From positions 1 to 13,142 of the forward strand of contig DCDC01000095.1 in the NCBI GenBank assembly GCA_002316225.1: a DNA stretch of 13,142 nucleotides, read 5' to 3'. How positions within the stretch are numbered: the stretch's first letter is position 1; each line of letters opens with the position of its first letter. The stretch comes from Firmicutes bacterium UBA1065 (GTDB lineage: Bacteria; Bacillota; Clostridia; Tissierellales; Sedimentibacteraceae). Both the position numbers and the translations under genes were made by a program. Below are positions 1-6,697 of the stretch, in pieces. A model generated the notes under the pieces. It worked only from the letters and a program-made list of their open reading frames with translations, was not told the origin of the DNA and did no database searches.

Positions 1-43
1 AGGATGACTTATTGTATTCGTTTATCGTGGTGTGGTTAACACG

Positions 44-118
44 TGATAATTCTGAACGGAGTGAAGAATTTCGGGATGGAAACCTTTGATACTCTTCTCT
101 TCGCTCAGAGTGGCAATT
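44..118. repeat. Decayed copy of a dispersed palindromic repeat, downstream of the S41 protease gene
   Basis: The left arm reads ATTCTGAACGGAGTGAAGAA and the right arm has CTTCGCTCAGAGTGGC. The arms are imperfect inverted copies of each other. The element shares ATTCTGA, a GAAGAAT-like core and CTTCGCTCAG with the two better copies at 6593-6658 and 10183-10249, in the same order and orientation, but is more diverged and has a longer centre. It ends about 15 bases from the stop codon of the minus-strand protease gene, so it sits at that gene's 3' end. No T-run follows it on the protease strand, so it is not a textbook intrinsic terminator. The first ten bases of the window (AGGATGACTT) resemble the right end of yet another copy. 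Confidence 0.6.
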
Positions 119-132
119 TTATTTAGCAAGAT

Positions 133-1500
133 TTATTTCAATGCTTCTATGGCAGCTTTCAGCTGCAAGTCTTCAGTGTCGGCCTCCATATGCTTTACCA
201 AAGCTTTATAGAGGGCATCCTGGGTGGCAAAGTCAATTGTCCCGTATGGGAACAACAAACTATCCTCCTGGAATTTCATAATTTGTTTAAAGGATACAGG
301 GTCATAAACCCCGTCCGGCTCCTCTATTTCATAACCTAATTCCTTGAGTATCATTTCAGCCGCTAAAACATCAAGGCTGACATTGCCCAACTGGGGTTTT
401 TGTTTCTTACTGAACTGAGGATATTCTGATAAATCCGGTTTTTTATTTTCCACTAAAATATCAGGGCTTATTCCTATTTTATGTACAGGTGTTCTGCCTA
501 CGGAAAAATATTCAGCCGTGGTAAATTTAACCCCGCTGCCGTCTGTTAAACGATACAGGGACTGAACGACCCCTTTCCCGTAAGAATTTGTGCCTACAAT
601 AATACCTTCTTTCTTATACTTGACTGCGCCTGCAAATATTTCCGTTGCGCTGGCGCTTCCTTCGTTAATCAATACGGCAATTTCATACTTTTGTTCTTTA
701 AGCCTGCTTCTGTAAATATCTTCTTTTCCGTCTGCATATTTAACATATACCACGGGGCCTTCCGTGACAAAGAAATTTAACAATTCAACTGCAGAGTTCA
801 AAGTTCCTCCACCGTTGTTACGCATGTCTATTACAATTTTTTTAACATTATTTTCATCAAATATGTCCAGTTCTTTTTTCACAAGGTCTGCTGTGTTGTC
901 GGAAAAGCTGGTAACTTTCAAATACCCTATGTTATCTTCCAGTATTTTTCCTTCAACACTGCTTATAACTATAGTCCTCCTTATCAAATCGAAGGCCAGG
1001 TTTTCCTTTCCCCGTAAAATTCCTATTTTAACGGGAGTTCCCTGTTCTCCCCTGATGAGAAGGGATACCTGGCTGGCGGTTAAGCCGGTTACGTCTTTAT
1101 CATCAACGCTTTTTATAATATCACCGGCTTTAATTCCTGCTTCAAGAGCAGGTGACCCGGCCAGGGGAGTCACTACCACAACTTGTCCGTTTATATCTAA
1201 TATTTGAACCCCTATACCTGAGAATTCTCCAGCCGTATCTTCAAGCAAGGCTTCATATTCCTGGGATGTGTAATAAGTGCTGTAGTCATCCAAAACACCG
1301 AAAAACCCGTCATAAAGGCCGTTCATTATATCTTCGTGGCTGACTTCGTATTGGTACCTGCCAAGGACAAAATATATTACTTTTTTCAGGAATTCAACAT
1401 CTTCACTGAACTTTTCCCTGTCCAGTTCGGCAGCCCATGCCGGGGTAAATGAAAAAAGCAACATTAAAACAGCAAGTACAAGGCTAACTTTTCTTTTCAT
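133..1500 (-). CDS. ctpA: S41 family carboxy-terminal processing protease with PDZ and peptidoglycan-binding domains
   Basis: This is a 455-residue serine protease of the C-terminal processing family, expected to act outside the membrane on envelope or signalling proteins. A signal peptide covers residues 1-23 (basic MKRK, hydrophobic core, AWA cleavage motif). A PDZ domain at about 93-168 recognises substrate C-termini. The catalytic domain has Ser284 in GSASATE, Lys309 in NSYGKGVVQ and Gln313; the 25 and 4 residue spacings match the Ser-Lys-Gln triad of Bacillus CtpB. A peptidoglycan-binding domain of the PG_binding_1 type follows at about 380-440. I place the start at the ATG at 1500 because GAGG at 1506-1509 lies five bases upstream. 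The frame can be extended to a TTG at 1512, but that would overlap the ribosome binding site. The gene is transcribed away from the yybS operon. The substrate is unknown; Bacillus relatives act in sporulation signalling, which is possible here. The ctpA/ctpB choice is not resolved. Confidence 0.93.
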   Translation of the reverse strand: MKRKVSLVLAVLMLLFSFTPAWAAELDREKFSEDVEFLKKVIYFVLGRYQYEVSHEDIMNGLYDGFFGVLDDYSTYYTSQEYEALLEDTAGEFSGIGVQILDINGQVVVVTPLAGSPALEAGIKAGDIIKSVDDKDVTGLTASQVSLLIRGEQGTPVKIGILRGKENLAFDLIRRTIVISSVEGKILEDNIGYLKVTSFSDNTADLVKKELDIFDENNVKKIVIDMRNNGGGTLNSAVELLNFFVTEGPVVYVKYADGKEDIYRSRLKEQKYEIAVLINEGSASATEIFAGAVKYKKEGIIVGTNSYGKGVVQSLYRLTDGSGVKFTTAEYFSVGRTPVHKIGISPDILVENKKPDLSEYPQFSKKQKPQLGNVSLDVLAAEMILKELGYEIEEPDGVYDPVSFKQIMKFQEDSLLFPYGTIDFATQDALYKALVKHMEADTEDLQLKAAIEALK

Positions 1501-1504
1501 AATG

Positions 1505-1510
1505 CACCTC
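1505..1510 (-). promoter_or_regulatory. Ribosome binding site deciding the protease start
   Basis: On the minus strand the sequence reads TTGAGGTGCATT immediately before the ATG at 1500. GAGG ends five bases before that ATG. An upstream in-frame TTG at 1512 would lie inside this site and has no site of its own. Confidence 0.7.
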
Positions 1511-1737
1511 AATTATTTTAGTATGAATAGATAACATTATGTTAGCACTTATTACAGATTACATCAAGCATTACTTCAGCCTTATGGTCATGCCTTAAGG
1601 AGGAGCATCCACCGGTATGGGAGGGTAATTACCGAAAATGATTATAAAAACTTTTAATTTCAAATTTTTATAGAATAAAAGGACCTCTTGTATTATAATA
1701 TAACAAGGAAACTGATGTTACGACTTTTCATAATATT

Positions 1738-1766
1738 TTGACTTTAAGACGATTATAGGGTAAAAT
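1738..1766 (+). promoter_or_regulatory. Sigma-A promoter of the yybS-gdpP-rplI-dnaB operon
   Basis: TTGACT at 1738-1743 and TAAAAT at 1761-1766 are separated by exactly 17 bases. Transcription should begin near 1773, about 20 bases before the yybS start. No comparably strong promoter was seen inside the four-gene block, where gaps are 17 bases or less. The rest of the divergent gap (1501-1737) holds two small palindromes, CCTTAAGG (1593-1600) and GGTAATTACC (1624-1633), but no recognisable gene. Confidence 0.75.
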
Positions 1767-1792
1767 ACTATAATCAGATATGCGAGGTTATG

Positions 1793-2752
1793 ATGAACAG
1801 AAACACAAAAACATCAAATATTACGGAAGCGGCAATGATAACCGGTATTTTGGTTATAATTGCTTATTTATCATCTTTTATCACCATAACAATGTTTTTT
1901 TATCCCACTCCCTCAATCATTTTAGGTAAAAGGAGGGGAATTAAATATTCGGCTTTAGCCCTGCTGGCATCGGATTTGATAATTTCCATGCTCTTGGGTA
2001 TACAAACGGGACTTATATTTCTGATATTATATACACCTTTTGCCCTGGCCCTTACATACGGAGTATGCAGCGACGAAGACGCCAACAAAACAATCTTGTT
2101 CGGGTCAGCAGCTTACATGGTTTCCTTTGTCCTTTTCATACTCTTTTTAAATTTTATAATGGGAGTCAATTTTATAGAAAGACTTGCTGAAACCTATAAG
2201 GAAAGCTTTGAAATGACCAGGGCCTTGTTTGAAAATATTCCCCAACAAATGAGAAGCGGCCAATTTGAGGAATACGTGAAAAATTTTGAGCAAATGGCTC
2301 CCATGATGGGCACCCTTGTAACCAATGTATTCCCGGCTGTTTTAATAGGGGCATCCGTCATAACATCATACATCAATTATTATGTTGCAAGCAAATTTGC
2401 AAGGCGGTTTTCGATCGATATAAAGGAACACGAAGGAATAGGATATTTTTCCTTTCCAAAAAGCTTCATTATTGCCATGGCAGGCTTGCTGCTCTTGTCA
2501 TTTTTGTTGGGTTTGTTAAACATAAATGTAGAAATAATACAGCTGAACTTGTTTATTATAGTCTTTATGGCTATGCTCCTGCAGGGATTTGCCGTATTAA
2601 AGTTTTTTATTGATAAAAGCGGAATGAGCAAGGCTGTTAAAACGATAATATTGATAATGATTATATTTATGACTATAAATTTCAGCATATTCTATGCACT
2701 TGTCGGATTAGTCGATTTAACCCTAAACCTAAGAAAATTAAACAGAGCCTAA
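1793..2752 (+). CDS. yybS: YybS family (DUF2232) multi-pass membrane protein
   Basis: The product is about 319 residues and strongly hydrophobic, with roughly eight membrane segments. These cluster in the N-terminal half (about residues 15-130) and C-terminal half (about 175-315). A more polar amphipathic stretch lies between them (about 128-170, rich in Glu, Met and Gln). No catalytic motif is visible. Assignment to YybS/DUF2232 rests on this profile and on its place directly before gdpP, rplI and dnaB, the same order as Bacillus subtilis yybS-yybT-rplI-dnaC. The biochemical role of the family is not established; membrane partnership with GdpP is an inference from gene order. Two adjacent ATG codons (1790 and 1793) are possible starts. 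GAGG at 1784-1787 is two bases from the first and five from the second, so I chose the second. Confidence 0.85.
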   Translation: MNRNTKTSNITEAAMITGILVIIAYLSSFITITMFFYPTPSIILGKRRGIKYSALALLASDLIISMLLGIQTGLIFLILYTPFALALTYGVCSDEDANKTILFGSAAYMVSFVLFILFLNFIMGVNFIERLAETYKESFEMTRALFENIPQQMRSGQFEEYVKNFEQMAPMMGTLVTNVFPAVLIGASVITSYINYYVASKFARRFSIDIKEHEGIGYFSFPKSFIIAMAGLLLLSFLLGLLNINVEIIQLNLFIIVFMAMLLQGFAVLKFFIDKSGMSKAVKTIILIMIIFMTINFSIFYALVGLVDLTLNLRKLNRA

Positions 2753-2769
2753 TAGTTAAAGGAGGCAAT

Positions 2770-4773
2770 ATGGATAATAAAAATCCGGTTTTTTTAAAGG
2801 ATGACAGCTTTATTTACTTCATAGTTATATTATTGTTGATATTAGTTTTTTTAATTGAAGGTTTGTTTATCTATGCTGCCGCAACCGGAGTGGTTTTGGT
2901 TTTAATAACAGCCTATACCTTAAGGAAACAAATATTGCGAAAAAAGGAATTAAAAAACTATATCATAAACTATACCAAGAATTTAGAAAATCTATCGGTA
3001 AACTCTTTTTACTATTCTCCCCTTCCCATATGCATAATCAGCTTAAACGGGAAAATGTTCTGGTTCAACAATAAGTTTAAAGAGCTCCTCCAAGGTTATT
3101 CGGATGAGCTTGAAAACATAGAGGAATTTATCGAAGGATTCCCTTTGAATTCAATGGACGGAAATAAGGAAGGCACCTTAAGCAATATTGAAATACCCGG
3201 AACAGGCAGAACCTTCAATGTCCTGTATTATGAGCTTGAAGAGGGGCGTTTCGGCGAAGGCCACTCCTATGTTTGCTATTGGAATGAAAATACGGCCTTT
3301 GTCACCTTGAGGAATAAGTATAATGATGAAAGACCCATTACCATGCTTATTCAAATAGATAATTATGACGAAATATCCGAGAAACTGGAACTTGGTGAAA
3401 AATCCTCCATGGTTGCCCAAATAGAAAAAATCCTCAACAAATATGCTACGGAAATGAACGGATTCGTTCTAAAATATGACAACCATAAGTTTCTCATGAT
3501 GATAGAAAACAAGTTTCTTGAAAAGTTGGAAGAGAAAAAATTCTGCATGCTGGATGATGTTAAATCAATAAAAGGCACAAATGATTTTAATTTTACCCTG
3601 AGCATAGGCACAGGTGCCATGGCCAGGAATTTAACCCAGCTTTTGGAATACTCCAAGGGAGCCCTTGATTTAGCCTTGGGGCGAGGGGGAGACCAGGTTG
3701 TGGTTAAAAGGACCAATTCGGTTAAATTTTACGGCGGCAAAAGCAAGGCAGTTGAAAAAAGGACAAAGGTCAGGGCAAGAATCATATCCTATGCCTTGAG
3801 ACAGATTATCGATCAGAGCTCAAACGTGATAATTATGGGCCACAGGGTGGGAGATATGGACAGCCTTGGCGCTGCCATAGGTCTTTACAGTATTGCAAGA
3901 AGCAGGGGCAAGAAACCTTACATAGTATTGAACAAGGTTAACCATGCTTTAAAGAATATGTATGAAAGAATGAAAAAAGAAGAAGGCCACTACATTGAAT
4001 CCATTATCACCACCGAAAAGGCAATGGAGTTGGCCGACCAAAATTCCCTCCTTGTTGTCCTGGACACCCACAGGAAAAGCTATACGGAAGCTCCTGAGCT
4101 TCTTGACAAAATAGACAAGGTCGTTTTGATAGACCACCACAGGAGAAGTGAAGAATATATTGAAAATACCTTATTAGATTATATTGAACCCTATGCTTCC
4201 TCCACCTGTGAGCTTGTGGCGGAACTGATCCAGTACATGGAAGACCATATTAAACTCACAAAGTTTGATGCGGATGCTCTCATGGCAGGAATAGTGGTGG
4301 ATACACATTCATTTACCTTCAAAACAGGCATAAGAACCTTTGAAGCGGCAGCCTTTTTAAAAGGAAAGGGTGCCGACAATGTGGAAGTCAAGGAACTCTT
4401 CAATGAAAGCATCGACTTTATGAAGAAAAAGACTGAGATTATAGAAAAAAGCGAAATCATTTTTGATGATGTGGCTGTATCATACATCGATGAGTACTCG
4501 GATGATTCAAACGTCGTAGCGGCCCAATGCGCTGATGAACTGCTTACCATCAAGGGTGTAAGAGCAAGTTTTGTCCTTGTAAGAAACAAAGATTATATAA
4601 ATATAAGCGGCCGGTCCTTAGGAGAGGTTAACGTCCAGGTGATTTTGGAATACCTGGGCGGAGGAGGCCATTTGAACATGGCCGGAGCCCAGATACATAC
4701 CGATGACATGGAGGTCGCAAAAGCTAAACTATATGAAGCAATAGCCCAATATAGAAAGGAGAGCAAGCAATGA
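2770..4773 (+). CDS. gdpP: Cyclic-di-AMP phosphodiesterase GdpP (DHH/DHHA1 family)
   Basis: GdpP is a membrane-bound enzyme that hydrolyses c-di-AMP to pApA and so lowers this second messenger, which governs potassium, osmolyte and cell-wall homeostasis. The 667 residues show the full family layout. Two membrane helices lie at about 12-52, a PAS-like domain at about 70-165 and a GGDEF-like domain at about 170-310. The DHH domain at about 340-500 has metal-ligand motifs His358-x3-Asp362-x-Asp364, Asp432-Thr-His, Asp455-His-His and Asp511-Thr-His. DHHA1 follows, with GGGGH at 630-634. The GGDEF signature is replaced by a YDNHKF-type sequence near 236-241, so cyclase activity is not expected, as in Bacillus YybT. 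AAAGGAGG at 2758-2765 precedes the start. The gene begins 17 bases after yybS, and its TGA overlaps the rplI ATG, suggesting translational coupling. All phosphodiesterase motifs are intact. Confidence 0.96.
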   Translation: MDNKNPVFLKDDSFIYFIVILLLILVFLIEGLFIYAAATGVVLVLITAYTLRKQILRKKELKNYIINYTKNLENLSVNSFYYSPLPICIISLNGKMFWFNNKFKELLQGYSDELENIEEFIEGFPLNSMDGNKEGTLSNIEIPGTGRTFNVLYYELEEGRFGEGHSYVCYWNENTAFVTLRNKYNDERPITMLIQIDNYDEISEKLELGEKSSMVAQIEKILNKYATEMNGFVLKYDNHKFLMMIENKFLEKLEEKKFCMLDDVKSIKGTNDFNFTLSIGTGAMARNLTQLLEYSKGALDLALGRGGDQVVVKRTNSVKFYGGKSKAVEKRTKVRARIISYALRQIIDQSSNVIIMGHRVGDMDSLGAAIGLYSIARSRGKKPYIVLNKVNHALKNMYERMKKEEGHYIESIITTEKAMELADQNSLLVVLDTHRKSYTEAPELLDKIDKVVLIDHHRRSEEYIENTLLDYIEPYASSTCELVAELIQYMEDHIKLTKFDADALMAGIVVDTHSFTFKTGIRTFEAAAFLKGKGADNVEVKELFNESIDFMKKKTEIIEKSEIIFDDVAVSYIDEYSDDSNVVAAQCADELLTIKGVRASFVLVRNKDYINISGRSLGEVNVQVILEYLGGGGHLNMAGAQIHTDDMEVAKAKLYEAIAQYRKESKQ

Positions 4774-5216
4774 AGGTAATACTCTTGGAAGATATTAAAA
4801 ACATCGGTAAGAAGGGCCAAATCATCAATGCAAAAGACGGATATGCCCGCAATTATCTGATACCGAAAAAATTAGCCATAGAAGCAACAGAAGCAAATAT
4901 AAGAAACCTTGAAGCAGAAAAACGAAGAAAAGAAGAAAAAGAAAAAGAACTCCTGCAGGAGGCCAGGTCCCTTGAGGAAGAACTGATGAAGAAAACCATT
5001 GTCATTAAGGCCAAGACGGGCGAGCACGGAAAACTTTTCGGTTCCATCACGACCAAGGAAATAGCGGATGTTTTGGAGAAAGAACACAAGATTGCAATAG
5101 ATAAAAAGAAATTTGACTTGGAAGAACCCATAAAATCCGTGGGCGAATACAAGGTTAGAATAAAACTTCATCCCCAGGTAAATGCCGAATTAAAAGTAAT
5201 AGTTACGGAAAAATAA
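4770..5216 (+). CDS. rplI: 50S ribosomal protein L9
   Basis: L9 binds 23S rRNA near the L1 stalk and reaches outward from the large subunit; it affects reading-frame maintenance. The 148-residue length is typical. The N-terminal domain (1 to about 45) carries the L9 signature, MKVILLEDIKNIGKKGQ followed by GYARNYLIPKKLA. A long charged helix rich in Lys and Glu spans about 42-75. The C-terminal globular domain (about 78-148) includes HGKLFGSIT. The ATG overlaps the gdpP stop as ATGA, with GGAG at 4758-4761 inside the end of gdpP serving as ribosome binding site. DnaB follows after ten bases, matching the usual Bacillota order. Confidence 0.98.
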   Translation: MKVILLEDIKNIGKKGQIINAKDGYARNYLIPKKLAIEATEANIRNLEAEKRRKEEKEKELLQEARSLEEELMKKTIVIKAKTGEHGKLFGSITTKEIADVLEKEHKIAIDKKKFDLEEPIKSVGEYKVRIKLHPQVNAELKVIVTEK

Positions 5217-5226
5217 GAGGGTAGAT

Positions 5227-6558
5227 ATGTCTGATCTAACTAACCTAGGAAGAATCCCGCCTCATAACGCAGAAGCTGAACAAACTGTCTTGGCTTCTTG
5301 TATGATTGACCACTCAGCTGTCGAAAAAGTGGTCAATATATTAAAATATGACGATTTTTATTTTGAGGCCAATAAGGAAATATATGACAGCATCAAACAA
5401 ATTCATATGCAAAACATACCCGTAGATGCGGTAACTGTTTTCGAAGAACTGAAAAAAAGAGGCAAGATAGACTATATCGGCGGATTTGAATATTTAGCCA
5501 CCCTGACCGAAAACATAATTACATCCAAAAGTGTGGAAGCATATTGCAACATCATAAAAGAAAAAGCTACTTTGCGAAAGCTTATAAGTGTTTCCCAGGA
5601 GATTATCGAGAAGTCCTACAAGGAAGATGATGATGTCCAAAAAATCATAGAGCTGGCCGAGCAAAGAATTTTTTCCGTTTCCCAAAACAGGAGCATCAAT
5701 ACTTTTTCCGAGATTAAAGAAGTCCTTATGACCGTTTTTAATCAGCTTGAAGAAAGGGCCAAGACCGGCGGAGGCATAACAGGTCTTTCGACCGGCTACA
5801 CCGACTTGGACAAGATGACTTCGGGACTTCAGAAATCTGATTTGATATTGATTGCGGCCAGGCCATCCATGGGAAAAACCGCCCTGGCTCTCAATATTGC
5901 CATGAATGTTGTGAAAAACGGGGCATCAGTTGCCCTGTTCAGCCTTGAAATGTCAAAGGAGCAGTATGTTCAAAGAATTATCAGCCAGGAATCAATGGTA
6001 GACAGCACAAAACTCAGGACAGGCTCTTTGGACGATGATGATTGGACAAGGATTATTAATACCATGAGCATGATTTCAAACTGTAAAATATATATTGATG
6101 ACACCCCGTCCGTAACCTTGTATGAAATGATGTCCAAATGCAGGAGGCTTAAGATTGAAAAAGGTTTGGATTTAATTGTGGTGGATTATTTGCAGCTCAT
6201 GACTGACGGAAGAGGTACGGAAAACAGGCAGCAGGAAATTTCCAACATATCCCGAGGTTTAAAATCCCTTGCAAGAGAGCTGAATTGCCCGGTTGTGGCC
6301 TTATCCCAGCTTACTCGTGCACCGGAACACAGAACTGACCACAGGCCTGTTATGGCAGACTTGAGAGAATCCGGGTCCATAGAGCAGGATGCCGACGTGG
6401 TTATGATGCTTTACAGGGACGAGTATTACAACAAGGAAGAATCCGAGAAAAAAGGCATAACGGATGTAATCATAACCAAGCAAAGAAACGGTCCCGTAGG
6501 AACCGTTGAGTTGGCATGGATTGGCCAGTACACGAAATTTGGAAACATTCAAAAGTAA
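5227..6558 (+). CDS. dnaB: Replicative DNA helicase DnaB
   Basis: This is the hexameric ATP-driven 5'-to-3' helicase that unwinds DNA at the replication fork and recruits primase (called DnaC in Bacillus subtilis). At 443 residues it is of normal length. The N-terminal collar domain (about 8-105) opens with PPHNAEAEQTVLASCMID, a hallmark of the family. The RecA-like motor (about 175-440) has Walker A ending in Gly216-Lys217-Thr218, Walker B with Asp320 in VVDYLQLM, the DLRESGSIEQDAD motif, and KQRNGPVG at 418-425. No intein or insertion interrupts it, although DnaB is a common intein host. GAGGG at 5217-5221 is the ribosome binding site. It is the last gene of the operon; downstream lie repeat-derived hairpins rather than a T-tailed terminator. 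Confidence 0.98.
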   Translation: MSDLTNLGRIPPHNAEAEQTVLASCMIDHSAVEKVVNILKYDDFYFEANKEIYDSIKQIHMQNIPVDAVTVFEELKKRGKIDYIGGFEYLATLTENIITSKSVEAYCNIIKEKATLRKLISVSQEIIEKSYKEDDDVQKIIELAEQRIFSVSQNRSINTFSEIKEVLMTVFNQLEERAKTGGGITGLSTGYTDLDKMTSGLQKSDLILIAARPSMGKTALALNIAMNVVKNGASVALFSLEMSKEQYVQRIISQESMVDSTKLRTGSLDDDDWTRIINTMSMISNCKIYIDDTPSVTLYEMMSKCRRLKIEKGLDLIVVDYLQLMTDGRGTENRQQEISNISRGLKSLARELNCPVVALSQLTRAPEHRTDHRPVMADLRESGSIEQDADVVMMLYRDEYYNKEESEKKGITDVIITKQRNGPVGTVELAWIGQYTKFGNIQK

Positions 6559-6592
6559 ATAATCTTGGGGCTGCCTCTTTGTAATGAACAAC

Positions 6593-6658
6593 ATTTTTGT
6601 CATTCTGAGGGCTTTAGCCGAAGAATCTATTGAGATCCTTCGCTGCGCTCAGGATGAC
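6593..6658. repeat. Dispersed palindromic repeat, copy between convergent dnaB and SPOCS genes
   Basis: The element starts ATTTTTGTCATTCTGAG and ends CTCAGGATGAC. The outer 11 bases on each side are inverted copies apart from one T-G wobble. An inner pair (GAAGAATCT with AGATCCTTC) is imperfect. Between GTCATTC and ATGAC it matches the copy at 10183-10249 with five substitutions and one single-base gap by eye. It lies between two gene 3' ends (dnaB ends at 6558, the minus-strand gene at 6698). It may fold in either transcript, but no T-run follows it in either direction. Confidence 0.85.
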
Positions 6659-6690
6659 AAATCCTGTTCCTGAGATTCAGCGAAGGATCT
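6633..6690. repeat. Inverted repeat made by a repeat arm and an inverted half copy
   Basis: The right arm of the repeat (AGATCCTTCGCTGCGCTCAGGA, 6633-6654) is followed 13 bases later by a near reverse complement at 6668-6690 (TCCTGAG, then a small bulge, then CAGCGAAGGATCT). The stem would be about 20 base pairs. It competes with the hairpin of the complete repeat, because both use the same arm. It ends eight bases from the stop codon of the minus-strand gene and could end or protect transcripts from either side; no T-tract supports intrinsic termination. Confidence 0.7.
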
Positions 6691-6697
6691 TATATAT

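Noticed and set aside
764..1207. Long plus-strand open frame inside the protease gene
   Set aside because: It is antisense to a protease with intact catalytic residues, has no family-like features and no convincing ribosome binding site.
1518..1525. CATACTAA on the minus strand upstream of the protease, like a forespore sigma-factor -10 element
   Set aside because: No matching -35 element is found at a suitable distance, and the implied transcript start would leave almost no room before the ribosome binding site.
5227..6558. Search for an intein in DnaB
   Set aside because: The 443-residue helicase is continuous through Walker A, Walker B and later motifs, with no insertion.
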